Both the position numbers and the translations under genes were made by a program. The notes under the pieces are model-generated. The model did not search any database. It saw only the letters and a program-made list of their open reading frames with translations, and was not told where the DNA came from. From NCBI GenBank assembly GCA_910589315.1, contig CAJUTB010000040.1, positions 1 through 22,926 of the forward strand: a stretch of DNA of 22,926 nt. Direction: 5' to 3'. Numbering within the stretch: position 1 is the first letter of the stretch; each line of letters starts with the position of its first letter. This stretch comes from an uncultured Oscillibacter sp. (GTDB taxonomy: Bacteria; Bacillota; Clostridia; Oscillospirales; Oscillospiraceae). Below, one piece after another: positions 6,463-14,393 of this stretch.

Positions 6463-7767
6463 ATGTATCGTGAAATTTCCCGCCTGCTGCTGTACGGCAA
6501 TTTGGGAAACTCCAGTATTCTGATTCGCCTGGCGGACATCTTCCGGGACTGGGAGGAAGGCGGCTATGAAAAGGACGATCTGATTCACGAAATTTATGAA
6601 CAGATCAAGCGGATTCTGGACCTGGGGACCGTCTGCGGCTTTGACGGCAACCTCTGGCATTGCTATCTGACCTGGGTGCTGATGACCAATGACAACCCTT
6701 TTGCCCGGACCTGCGAGCGGGTGGGGGCCAGCGAGGGAAGCGTCAACCGCTTTGCACGAAGCGATTTCGCCATTTTCCGCAAGCTCTTTGACTACGATTT
6801 CTCCGCCGTCGAACAGGACCTGGGGATTGACTGCTTCTCGATTCTGTGCGATTATCAAGCTGTTCCCAAACGCCAGCGGATGTACAACCAGGACGTGAGC
6901 CGTCAGGTGCGGACCCTGAGCCGCGCCCTGGCCGCCGCGGATGTAGAGGATATGTTCCTTCTGCTCACCAGCTACTACAAGCAATATGGCTTCGGCGTGT
7001 TCGCCATGAACCGGGCTTTCCGTGTCCGGCGGCGGGAACAGGAGGAACTGGAATTCCTGCCCATCAGCAACATTGACCGGGCCATGCTGCGGGACCTGCT
7101 GGGCAACGAATCCCAAAAACAGGAGCTGCGCCGTAATACTGAGGCGTTCCTGGCGGGAAAACCCGCCAACAACGTCCTTCTTTACGGCGACGCCGGGACC
7201 GGCAAATCCACCAGCGTCAAGGCGTTGATCAACGAGTATTACGACCAGGGCCTGCGGATTATTGAGATTTACAAGCACCAGTTTGGAGAACTCTCCTCCG
7301 TGCTCTCTCAGATCAAAAAGAGGAACTACCGCTTTATCATTTTCATCGACGATTTGTCTTTTGAGGAAAATGAAGTGGAGTATAAGTTCCTGAAAGCTGT
7401 GATCGAGGGCGGCGTGGAGACGCGGCCGGAAAACGTGCTGATTTACGCCACCTCCAACCGCCGCCACCTCATCCGGGAAACCTGGAACGACCGTACCGAC
7501 ATGGAGCGCGTGGGCGATATTCACCGGTCCGACACCGTGGAGGAAAAACTGTCCCTGGCTGGACGGTTCGGGATTGCCATCAATTTCAACGCCCCCACGC
7601 CGAAAGAATATCAGGCCATCGTCAAGGCCCTGGCCCAGCGGCACGGGATTCAAATGGAGGAAAAGAAGCTCCTGGAAATGGCCCAGGCCTGGGAGATTCG
7701 CCACGGCGGATACTCCGGACGCGCCGCCCAGCAGTTTATCCAGTATTTGGAGGGCGCGGCGGAGTAA
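6463..7767 (+). CDS. DUF815-type AAA+ ATPase
   Basis: A 434-residue protein with an N-terminal helical region of about 200 residues and a C-terminal AAA+ module of the DUF815 family. Walker A is GDAGTGKS (242-249). Walker B is FIIFIDDLSFEENE (291 onward), with DD in place of the common DE. ATSNRRHL is the sensor 1 region, and the motif ETWNDRTDMERVGDIH is typical of this family. The cellular role of DUF815 proteins is not established. The gene follows ilvD by 18 bases and may be cotranscribed with it. It converges on the large minus-strand operon and ends at a shared terminator, so any functional link to that operon is unproven. A binding site AAGAAGGCGG precedes the ATG. Confidence 0.9.
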   Translation: MYREISRLLLYGNLGNSSILIRLADIFRDWEEGGYEKDDLIHEIYEQIKRILDLGTVCGFDGNLWHCYLTWVLMTNDNPFARTCERVGASEGSVNRFARSDFAIFRKLFDYDFSAVEQDLGIDCFSILCDYQAVPKRQRMYNQDVSRQVRTLSRALAAADVEDMFLLLTSYYKQYGFGVFAMNRAFRVRRREQEELEFLPISNIDRAMLRDLLGNESQKQELRRNTEAFLAGKPANNVLLYGDAGTGKSTSVKALINEYYDQGLRIIEIYKHQFGELSSVLSQIKKRNYRFIIFIDDLSFEENEVEYKFLKAVIEGGVETRPENVLIYATSNRRHLIRETWNDRTDMERVGDIHRSDTVEEKLSLAGRFGIAINFNAPTPKEYQAIVKALAQRHGIQMEEKKLLEMAQAWEIRHGGYSGRAAQQFIQYLEGAAE

Positions 7768-7811
7768 AACGCGCTTGCGAATGCGGAATCTGCCGCCCGT
7801 CTGCCTGGACG

Positions 7812-7870
7812 GAAAAAGACTCCCCCTGTGAGAAGCCGTTTGTACGGCGTTCACAGGGGGAGCTTTCATT
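7812..7870. terminator. bidirectional terminator between converging genes
   Basis: CTCCCCCTGTGA (7820-7831) pairs perfectly with TCACAGGGGGAG (7851-7862). Plus-strand RNA continues with CTTTCATTT. Minus-strand RNA continues with TCTTTTT. This would end the DUF815 gene from one side and the GTPase operon from the other. Confidence 0.85.
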
Positions 7871-7900
7871 TGCTTCATAAGGGGCTTTTTCGGGAGCCGG

Positions 7901-9127
7901 TCAGGCAAATATCCAGTTGCCCTCCACGGCGTCCTCGGCGTCGTAGACCAGCTGCGGTTCCTCGTCCGTCTGTTCCGGCGTTTCCTGGGTCTGGGGCGCG
8001 GCGGCGTCGCGGACAAATTGGACGAACTGATCTTTTTTCTCCTTCAGCCATCCTAAAAGCCCTTCCAGACGCCGTTTCAAGGGGTGAATCACCTTCTCCC
8101 GGATCACCGGCAGAGCCGTTTGGCTGACCCAGCGGATTGCCGGACGGAAAACTGTGCCCGTAAGAACCCCGGCCACCGCCAGCACGGCGGCTTTCGCCTT
8201 ATTCGCCGCATTCAGCACGTAGGGCTTGCAGCGGGGCCATACGTCCCGCACCAGCTCCGCGGCCTTCTTTGCGCCCAGATAAACGCCCGTGCCAGCCGCT
8301 GCCAGGGAGAGGAGGGCCAGTCCCACCGCCGTCCCCTTGAACAGCAGCAGGGCCACTTCGGAAAGCAGGCTCAATCCAGCCATCGCCGCCAGAAACGTCA
8401 GCAGCAAATTTCCAACCATGGCCGCCAGCGTGACCGGCAACGCCATCCACAGGAACTGCAATTTTCGCTGGCCTGCGCCCTGGTTCGCGCCCAGCACCGC
8501 CACCGCCGCCGCCTCTTCTTCCGAAACGTCGGACCGCTCGCTTAAAATCGCCGCCGCCAGCATCACGGAAAAATCCTCCTGCGTCTGGGGCGTTCCCTGG
8601 CGGGGCGCGTCCAGCAGTTCCAGCAGAGGCGCGGCGTCCTCCTGGGCGGCCTCCCGCAGCGCCTCCCGCAGCGATTCCTTTTCTGTGGGCAGAGACTGGA
8701 CAAGTTCGTCCTGAAGGGCAGATAACTCCTCCGGCGTGGCCGCCGCCGCCATGCGCTGTTCTTCCTCATAGGCCCGCTCGATGGTCTGCCGCATGAACTC
8801 CACGTTCGTCCCCTGCTCCCGGAGAATGGATTCCGATATCCGCAGGTTTCGCAGATTGGATAACCGTTTCCATTCGGATAACTGCCGGAACTGTTCGGCG
8901 CAGTTTCCGCCGCACTGTTCGGCTACTTCCTGAAACAACGCCGTATGCCATTCCGTCCCGACATACTTTTCCTCCAGCTGGGCCGCCTTGGAGAGTAACG
9001 CCTGGACTTCCTTCCGCACGGCTTCCGGCTTTACCTCGCCGCCCAGCACCGTTTGAATGGCGTTATCAACGGAATTTCCGTTTTGAACCTCCTGAAGCAT
9101 TGCCTCCATTTTCTGATTGATTGTCAT
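7901..9127 (-). CDS. helical membrane-associated protein with acidic tail (last gene of GTPase operon)
   Basis: No family recognised with certainty. The 408-residue protein has a mostly helical, charged N-terminal part (about 1-220). A hydrophobic stretch (about 224-284) is long enough for two membrane helices, and a weaker one follows at 312-325. A basic amphipathic region (about 343-372) precedes an acidic tail ending in the segment YDAEDAVEGNWIFA. The layout matches the first protein of the operon (16114-17181), which also ends in an acidic tail with YDWED, and the segment around 188-210 looks related, so they may be distant paralogs. It could belong to the all-helical partner proteins (GASH) of GTPase systems; that is a guess from architecture. 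ATG 9127 has GAGAGGAG upstream. It has its own consensus promoter. Confidence 0.8.
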   Translation of the reverse strand: MTINQKMEAMLQEVQNGNSVDNAIQTVLGGEVKPEAVRKEVQALLSKAAQLEEKYVGTEWHTALFQEVAEQCGGNCAEQFRQLSEWKRLSNLRNLRISESILREQGTNVEFMRQTIERAYEEEQRMAAAATPEELSALQDELVQSLPTEKESLREALREAAQEDAAPLLELLDAPRQGTPQTQEDFSVMLAAAILSERSDVSEEEAAAVAVLGANQGAGQRKLQFLWMALPVTLAAMVGNLLLTFLAAMAGLSLLSEVALLLFKGTAVGLALLSLAAAGTGVYLGAKKAAELVRDVWPRCKPYVLNAANKAKAAVLAVAGVLTGTVFRPAIRWVSQTALPVIREKVIHPLKRRLEGLLGWLKEKKDQFVQFVRDAAAPQTQETPEQTDEEPQLVYDAEDAVEGNWIFA

Positions 9128-9160
9128 ATTGAATCCGGCTCCTCTCTGTAAGATGCTGTT

Positions 9161-9189
9161 ATTATAACAGATAATCCGGCCATTGTCAA
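9161..9189 (-). promoter_or_regulatory. perfect consensus sigma-A promoter for the last operon gene
   Basis: On the minus strand TTGACA (9184-9189), exactly 17 bases, then TATAAT (9161-9166). Transcription would start near 9154, about 27 bases before ATG 9127. A fully consensus promoter inside an operon suggests that this protein is made at a higher level than its partners, or under separate control through the motif at 9194-9216. Confidence 0.85.
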
Positions 9190-9193
9190 TATG

Positions 9194-9216
9194 TTATATG
9201 TATTTTGTTTATACAT
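9194..9216. promoter_or_regulatory. regulatory motif shared with the operon's main promoter, copy 2
   Basis: This 23-base stretch matches 17264-17286 at 20 positions. It contains the inverted repeat ATGTAT-N7-ATACAT. It ends five bases upstream of the -35 of the consensus promoter and overlaps the stop codon of the AAA+ gene. A dimeric regulator is the simplest reading. Confidence 0.6.
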
Positions 9217-10930
9217 TCTCGGTTTTTTTCTGTTTGTTCTGCTCTGCCGCAATGAACGCCTCCAGACACCGGCTATACTTGCCCGGCCCCTGTTCGCTGC
9301 CGGAGGCGTCCACGAAGTTCGACAGCCTCGCCGCCGCCGCGTGGTCTGCAATGTCGGACCCGTTCGTTTCGCTGAACACCTTCATTTGCTTGAACTCCGC
9401 CTCCATAACTTCCAACAGGTGTTCCCGGTCGTAGGCCGCTTTCTCGGAAAGTGGGGACGCCGTTTCGCAGAAATCCAGGTACAACCGCCGGAAGGTGTTG
9501 GACACTAATGCGCCCACGTCGGCTCCTGTCAGGAATCGCTTGGATGCAGTGGCAATCTGGAGGATTTTTTTGACGGCCTCCTGGGCCACCGGCTCTACAT
9601 GAGCGCGGCCGGGCTTTCCCAGGTGAACCCGCAGAATCTCCTCTAACTCGTGTTCCGTTGGCATGGAGGTGCAGAAGCACTCGTCAAACCGGCCCTTGCG
9701 GAAGAACTCCGGCGGAAGCCCTTGAATGCTGTTGGCCGTCGCAATGATGTAACAGGAGCTTTTTTTCTCCTGGAGCCAAGTCAGAAAACTGCCCGTCATC
9801 CGGCGCAGATAGGCCCCTTCCTCCCGGCCCTTTCCGCCGGAACCGGAAAAGCCTTTTTCAATCTCGTCAATCCACAAAATGCAGGGGGCCATTTCCTCCG
9901 CCTGCCGCTGGGCGTTCCGGAGGTTTCGTTCGCTGTCGCCCACGTGGCCGCCCATCATTTTTCCCATGTCCAGACGAATCAGCGGCATTTTCAGCGCCGC
10001 CGCCGCGTACTGTGCAAACAGGGATTTGCCGGTCCCCGGAAGACCCAGAATCAAAATGCCCTTGGGCACGTCTACGCCGTTTTGCACCGCGTCTTCCAGA
10101 CAGCTCATGATTTTGCCGCTCTCTTTCAAATGGGCCTTTAATACGGTCATGTTCGCCAGATCTACCGGGCGCGCCATCTTCCACTCCAGCAGGTTTTCCC
10201 GTTCCAGAAGCTGGATCTTTTCGCTGCTGATTAGTTCCAGAATTCGCTTTTTTCCTTCGTCGAACGCCTCCTCGCCATACAGCAGCTCCGCACGGCGGAA
10301 CAAATAGGGGATTTCATAGTCCGGAAAGCCTTGCAGGTAGGATACGATTTCTTGCTTGAACGACTCCGCCAGAGGTTTCCCGGCAAGAGCCGCCTCCATG
10401 CAGACGCGGATTTCCGCCGGGTCCGGTTTTCGCCCGCGGATAATGTATACATAGGGAAAGAGGTCCTTTGGAAGCTGCTCCAGGCGGTTTACTGTCAGAA
10501 GAATCAGAGGGTATTCGTTGACGCCGGTTTGAAGCTGCTGTGTGAGGGCTTGCAGAAGCTGCGCCTTGGATTCGGCGTCCAGCAGGTGAACGCTGCCGAT
10601 GAGAATCATACCAACGCTGGGGTCGGTTCCAAACCGGCTCAGGCCAATCGCCAGGTAGCTCCCGGGACGGGCCTGGTCCAGCTCGTCCCGGATGACTTCG
10701 CAGGGCGTGTCCTGCATCTGGTAAAAAACCGGCGAAAAAACCGATGTGCCGTTGAACTTCCGCCGGGAACAGCGGACCTCCAGACAACATTTACCGCTCA
10801 GGTAATCCCTTTGGAGAATTGCGGCGACGGAATCCCATTCCTGCCGGTTTTCCATCTCCAATACGATGCACCGCTTTCCGCTCTGCCGCGTCTGCATGAT
10901 CTCGCTGGCGATCTGCACGGCTGTGGACAT
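9209..10930 (-). CDS. Ycf46-like AAA+ ATPase
   Basis: A 573-residue ATPase. The first 250 residues look like the P-loop-less N-terminal domain of Ycf46-type proteins (segment LILLTVNRLEQLPKDLFPYV at 142-161). The active AAA+ module starts near 288: Walker A GLPGTGKS (296-303), Walker B ILWIDEIEKGFSG (351-363), sensor 1 Asn400 in ATAN, and arginine finger region FRKGRFD (410-416). A helical lid follows. Such proteins form ring hexamers that remodel or unfold partner proteins. Here the likely partners are the GTPases or the membrane proteins of the same operon. ATG 10930 lies seven bases downstream of the preceding stop, and its binding site GGGGGTGA is inside the end of that gene. The C-terminus is basic (EQNKQKKTENV). 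Confidence 0.9.
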   Translation of the reverse strand: MSTAVQIASEIMQTRQSGKRCIVLEMENRQEWDSVAAILQRDYLSGKCCLEVRCSRRKFNGTSVFSPVFYQMQDTPCEVIRDELDQARPGSYLAIGLSRFGTDPSVGMILIGSVHLLDAESKAQLLQALTQQLQTGVNEYPLILLTVNRLEQLPKDLFPYVYIIRGRKPDPAEIRVCMEAALAGKPLAESFKQEIVSYLQGFPDYEIPYLFRRAELLYGEEAFDEGKKRILELISSEKIQLLERENLLEWKMARPVDLANMTVLKAHLKESGKIMSCLEDAVQNGVDVPKGILILGLPGTGKSLFAQYAAAALKMPLIRLDMGKMMGGHVGDSERNLRNAQRQAEEMAPCILWIDEIEKGFSGSGGKGREEGAYLRRMTGSFLTWLQEKKSSCYIIATANSIQGLPPEFFRKGRFDECFCTSMPTEHELEEILRVHLGKPGRAHVEPVAQEAVKKILQIATASKRFLTGADVGALVSNTFRRLYLDFCETASPLSEKAAYDREHLLEVMEAEFKQMKVFSETNGSDIADHAAAARLSNFVDASGSEQGPGKYSRCLEAFIAAEQNKQKKTENV

Positions 10931-10936
10931 TTTTCT

Positions 10937-11842
10937 TCACCCCCTTCCGCCCAGGAACAGAAAAACCATCGCACCCAGGGCGCATATACCGCCCACCGTC
11001 AGCCAGATGCGGGCGCGGCGCGCCGCCGCCTGTTCCCGTTCAAACTGGGCCTTGCGGGCTTCCCGCTCCTGTTTGGCGCGCTCGGTTTTGGCACGAAGCG
11101 ATTTGGTATGCTGCTCCTGCTCCGCCTCGCGGGCCTTGGCTTCCTCGATTTCCTGCTTCCATTTCTTCGAGCTGGCGTCCTGGGATGTGAACTGGAGGGG
11201 TGCGTTTCCTGCGACGCTTGCCATGCCGTCGGGATAATCCTCCAGGAGCAGCTGGGCGTCTTCGCTGCTTAGAAGGCCGGTCATTGCCGGACGGGAGAGG
11301 CTTTGCCGCCAGAGTGCGCCGTCTGTCTCCGGGTCGCTTCTTACGAGACTGCCGGTTTTCTGGGGGATGGAATCGCGGAGGGGCGTTTCTTCATAGTCCC
11401 GGCAGGCGGCGGCCAGGGCCGCGCCGCTTAATCCATCGCTGGGACAGCTTCCTGTTTGGGTGATTTCCAGCAGGAGCTTTTTCAAAGGCGCGAACAGGCC
11501 CTCGTCCTTTTTATAAAGCCGGATGTCCGCGCCTGTGAAGGCCAGAGCCAGCGCGCAGTACAGACCCCGGCTTTTGGAAAAATTCGTGTTCATAAGGCTG
11601 TTTTGCTCTCCGCCCAGAGCAACTACATAAAGCTCCGGCGTCAGATAGCCCGCAAACCAAGACCGCTGCGTCCGCAGGCTGTCCCGGCGGTGCGTTACGG
11701 ACATCAGACGGTTTGACAGCTCAATCAGGCGGTCTTTGCAGGCGGGAGTTTGCAGTACGCCGTCGCACAGGCGGATTTGATATTCCTGTAAATCGGGGTC
11801 TTCAAAATTCGCATTGCAGAAAATCCAACGTTCTACGGCCAT
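10937..11842 (-). CDS. GTPase-operon protein F, tail-anchored paralog of E
   Basis: The first 210 residues of this 301-residue protein are collinear without gaps with the next upstream gene (11876-13054). About 60% are identical over the first 140 by manual count. Shared motifs include LQEYQIRLC, KDRLIELSNR, LRTQR, WFAGYL, GEQNSL and a second block LWRQSLSRPA at 177-186. A charged helical segment likely to form a coiled coil follows (about 225-275). Then comes one C-terminal membrane helix (about 279-297) ending in GGRG. It would therefore sit on the membrane by its tail. The fold is unknown to me. The position next to two GTPases suggests the GAP1-type partner family named in GTPase conflict systems, which is inference. 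ATG 11842 has AAAGGAGG at good distance. Confidence 0.85.
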   Translation of the reverse strand: MAVERWIFCNANFEDPDLQEYQIRLCDGVLQTPACKDRLIELSNRLMSVTHRRDSLRTQRSWFAGYLTPELYVVALGGEQNSLMNTNFSKSRGLYCALALAFTGADIRLYKKDEGLFAPLKKLLLEITQTGSCPSDGLSGAALAAACRDYEETPLRDSIPQKTGSLVRSDPETDGALWRQSLSRPAMTGLLSSEDAQLLLEDYPDGMASVAGNAPLQFTSQDASSKKWKQEIEEAKAREAEQEQHTKSLRAKTERAKQEREARKAQFEREQAAARRARIWLTVGGICALGAMVFLFLGGRG

Positions 11843-11875
11843 GGATGTGTCCTCCTTTGTATCGTTACATAGGTT

Positions 11876-13054
11876 TTAGTTTTGCTTCTGCGGAAGAATG
11901 GCTAACCGGTACGCGTCTTGAAGCAAGTTTTTCGGAAAGCAGCCGTAGCGGCAGATATAATAGCGGCAGAATGCTTTCATCTTTCTTTGCTCCTGCAGCG
12001 TCAGCGGCTCCCTTGGATGTTTTGCGGCCGCTTGGGTCCTCTGGTAGGTCTCAAGATACGCTTCCATCGCTTCGTCAATCCGCCGCTTCAGCGCGGGAAG
12101 CCGGTCCAGGAAATCCACGATCGTCTGAAGATCCTGTTCCTGCGGGGAGGGAGGGTCGGGCCGTATTCCTTGTAAGAGTTTGCTCACACCGCCCAGGCGG
12201 GAAGCCGGTTCGGCCGCTGGTTTCTGGGGGCACGCTTTCTTGGGGGCTTGCGCCGCTTCTTTTTGCGCCATCTTTTCCCGGAGGGCTTTTTCCCGTGCTT
12301 CTTGTTCCTGGTTCGCTTGTGCCTGACGGGCCTCCCGCAGCGTTTCAGTTACCTCTTTTTCATCCTTTTTCAGAGCCTCCGTTTTTCGTATCCGGGGCTG
12401 ATACCAGTAGGATACGTCCTCCGCCACGCTTACCGCGCCGTCGGGGAAGTGGTCCAGCAGACGTTCCGCGTCGTCTGCGCTGAGAATTCCCGTCGCTGCT
12501 GGGCGGGAGAGGCTTTGCCGCCACAGATATTCGTCTGCTTCCAGGTTGCTCCTTATAATATTATTTCCTTCGGCATCCGCTGGAACGGCGGGGGATTCGT
12601 CCGCGTATGCCGCGCAGAGTTCTGCCAGGGTTTCAACGCTGGGACCGGGCGCTGGACACTGGCCGGTCTCGTTTACGGCCCGCAGCAGGGCCTTTAGCGG
12701 CTCGAAAAAATCTTCGTCCCGCCGGATGCGGCGGATGTCCTTGCCGGTGAAGCCGTAGGCCAGCATTCCGTACAGGCCCCGGCTTCCAACCAGGTTTGTA
12801 CCCAAGAGACTGTTTTGCTCTCCGGCCAGCGCGACCAGATATACCTCTTTATCCAAGTAGCCCGCAAACCAGCATCGCTGCGTCCGCAGGCCGCCCCGGC
12901 GTTTTGTGACCGCCAGCATCCGGTTTGACAGCTCAATCAGGCGGTCCTTGCGCCCTGCGGCCCGCAGGCCGCCGCCGCATAAGCGGATTTGGTATTCCTG
13001 CAAGTCCTGGTCCGCCTGGTTCGCATTGCCCCAAATCCAACATTCTATAGCCAT
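11876..13054 (-). CDS. GTPase-operon protein E, soluble paralog of F
   Basis: A 392-residue protein sharing its N-terminal 210 residues with F, starting MAIECWIWGNAN against MAVERWIFCNAN. After the shared region it has a strongly charged helical stretch (about 225-270). A Pro and Ala rich linker (270-305) follows, then a C-terminal helical domain (about 305-385) absent from F, with Cys-containing segment FCRYYICRYGCF. No membrane helix is visible. The E and F pair looks like a duplication in which one copy became membrane anchored and the other gained a soluble C-terminal domain. AGGGAGG precedes ATG 13054. It lies 90 bases after the second GTPase gene, the largest gap within the first seven genes, and that gap holds a hairpin. 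Confidence 0.83.
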   Translation of the reverse strand: MAIECWIWGNANQADQDLQEYQIRLCGGGLRAAGRKDRLIELSNRMLAVTKRRGGLRTQRCWFAGYLDKEVYLVALAGEQNSLLGTNLVGSRGLYGMLAYGFTGKDIRRIRRDEDFFEPLKALLRAVNETGQCPAPGPSVETLAELCAAYADESPAVPADAEGNNIIRSNLEADEYLWRQSLSRPAATGILSADDAERLLDHFPDGAVSVAEDVSYWYQPRIRKTEALKKDEKEVTETLREARQAQANQEQEAREKALREKMAQKEAAQAPKKACPQKPAAEPASRLGGVSKLLQGIRPDPPSPQEQDLQTIVDFLDRLPALKRRIDEAMEAYLETYQRTQAAAKHPREPLTLQEQRKMKAFCRYYICRYGCFPKNLLQDAYRLAILPQKQN

Positions 13055-13078
13055 GCTTTATCCTCCCTTTTGGATGGC

Positions 13079-13099
13079 GGCCGCGGCGGACCCGCGGCC
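13079..13099. promoter_or_regulatory. GC-rich hairpin inside the operon between GTPase D and E
   Basis: GGCCGCGG (13079-13086) pairs perfectly with CCGCGGCC (13092-13099) around a 5-base loop. On the minus-strand mRNA it lies about 12 bases before the AGGGAGG of E and has no T-run behind it. It is more likely a processing or stability element than a terminator. Confidence 0.45.
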
Positions 13100-13144
13100 T
13101 TTTGCTCATACGTATGCCCTGCATGGGCGTTCCTATGCCCCGGG

Positions 13145-14347
13145 TTACTTGAAAAACTCGCTTAACGGCTGCGGCTGGCCGTTTTCATCGAGATATAAAA
13201 TCTCTTCGGGGAACTTCGTGTCCAGATAGGCGAGGATGTCTGCCGAATGCCGCTTGATGGCGTTTTTATTGTCGACTTCGTTCAGACGCTTTCTTGAATC
13301 TGCAATCTTTTTTTCGATCTCTGCAATGATCTCCTCCTGCGTATCAATTGCAGTCGTACGCCCCAGGAACTTTAACAGCTTGTTTTTCGCGCCGGAAAAA
13401 CCGGCCGATTTCCTTGCCTTTTTCTCAATAGCCTCGTCTTTTTTCTGCCCGTCTGCTTCGAGTTCTGCCTCAATGGCGGTAATCTGGTCCATTGCCCACT
13501 TTTTCCCTGCGGTTGACAGACGGTAGCCAACCGTCAGCATCAGTGGGATTTCAAAGCCCGTGGGCGCAAAGCCGGCCTCCATGATATGGCCGTCCGGATG
13601 GTCCTCGTTGATGACGATATTTCTGCCGAGTGTGGAATGACAGCCCAACACTTTTCGGTCCTTTGGCTGGAGCTTCCACTGCTCGATCAGGTTTTTAAGT
13701 CCTGGAATGATCTCTTTCTCATAGGCAATTTTGTCCGATTTGGTTACATAGAACAAAACCGGCGCGTTTGAGCCAAGAGAATCCGCCCGCTCCATCAGGG
13801 TTTTGATTTGATTCATTTCCTGGTTGATTTTCAGGTAATTTTCCCGCTCCTCATTCGTCATATCTGAAAAATCGTCTTTCCCCCTGCCGCCGAGGCGGAT
13901 GAATGCGTCCAGAATGTCGCCGGGGACGATATAAATTAAAATTCCTGAATTTACCAGCATCTGGTTGAATTCTTCTTCCGCTTCCCGCGTTATGTTGTCA
14001 ACATTTTTCCGGGTGAGGCCGCCGGGGTAGTCCATGTAATAGATGGAGCAGACGATTTCGCCGTTGAGCTTGAAAATCAGCTCGTACGTCCGGTTTTCCG
14101 TGTTGCCGTTGGGGAACGGCTTGCCGGACATCATGGCAAAATAAGTCGAGTGGAAGTGGTCCACGTCACAGCCGTTTGTGGCAACCAACTCGCAGTTGAT
14201 GGTCCGGCCGCTGGACGTTACCGCCGTGATGCCGCCTTCCAGCGTCATGTGTGTGAAGGAACTGCATATCGCTACCGTTTTTCCGCTGCCAACCCCACCC
14301 GTTGATAATAGGCAAATTTTCTGATCCAAATAATTTTTCTGACCCAT
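13145..14347 (-). CDS. TRAFAC-like GTPase D
   Basis: A 400-residue P-loop GTPase. The G1 motif is GGVGSGKT (17-24). The G3 motif is DYPGG (106-110), in the place of the common DxxG. The G4 motif is TKSD (202-205), which gives guanine specificity. GCHSTLGR near 235 sits where G5 is expected. The G1 to G3 distance of over 80 residues is long and leaves room for an inserted or effector region. The last 100 residues contain a charged helical segment with KKARKSAGFSGAKNKLLKF and EEIIAEIEKKIADSRKRLNE, likely a helical hairpin. It is paralogous to C with G1 and G3 at identical residue numbers. AGGAGG precedes ATG 14347. No lipid or membrane signal is seen. Confidence 0.88.
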   Translation of the reverse strand: MGQKNYLDQKICLLSTGGVGSGKTVAICSSFTHMTLEGGITAVTSSGRTINCELVATNGCDVDHFHSTYFAMMSGKPFPNGNTENRTYELIFKLNGEIVCSIYYMDYPGGLTRKNVDNITREAEEEFNQMLVNSGILIYIVPGDILDAFIRLGGRGKDDFSDMTNEERENYLKINQEMNQIKTLMERADSLGSNAPVLFYVTKSDKIAYEKEIIPGLKNLIEQWKLQPKDRKVLGCHSTLGRNIVINEDHPDGHIMEAGFAPTGFEIPLMLTVGYRLSTAGKKWAMDQITAIEAELEADGQKKDEAIEKKARKSAGFSGAKNKLLKFLGRTTAIDTQEEIIAEIEKKIADSRKRLNEVDNKNAIKRHSADILAYLDTKFPEEILYLDENGQPQPLSEFFK

Positions 14348-14393
14348 GAATTATTCCTCCTGTTTCTGTTTCATTTGTGATTTGGAAAGCCGG

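Noticed and set aside
4726..8016. Very long open frame (over 1,000 codons) on the minus strand
   Set aside because: It lies exactly antisense to ilvD and the DUF815 ATPase, both of which have clear motifs. The protein is low in sense, rich in Gly, His and Val, and has no ribosome binding site. It is a GC-driven shadow.
10331..11272. 313-codon plus-strand frame across the AAA+ gene and F
   Set aside because: Antisense to two well-supported genes and without a ribosome binding site or recognisable domain.
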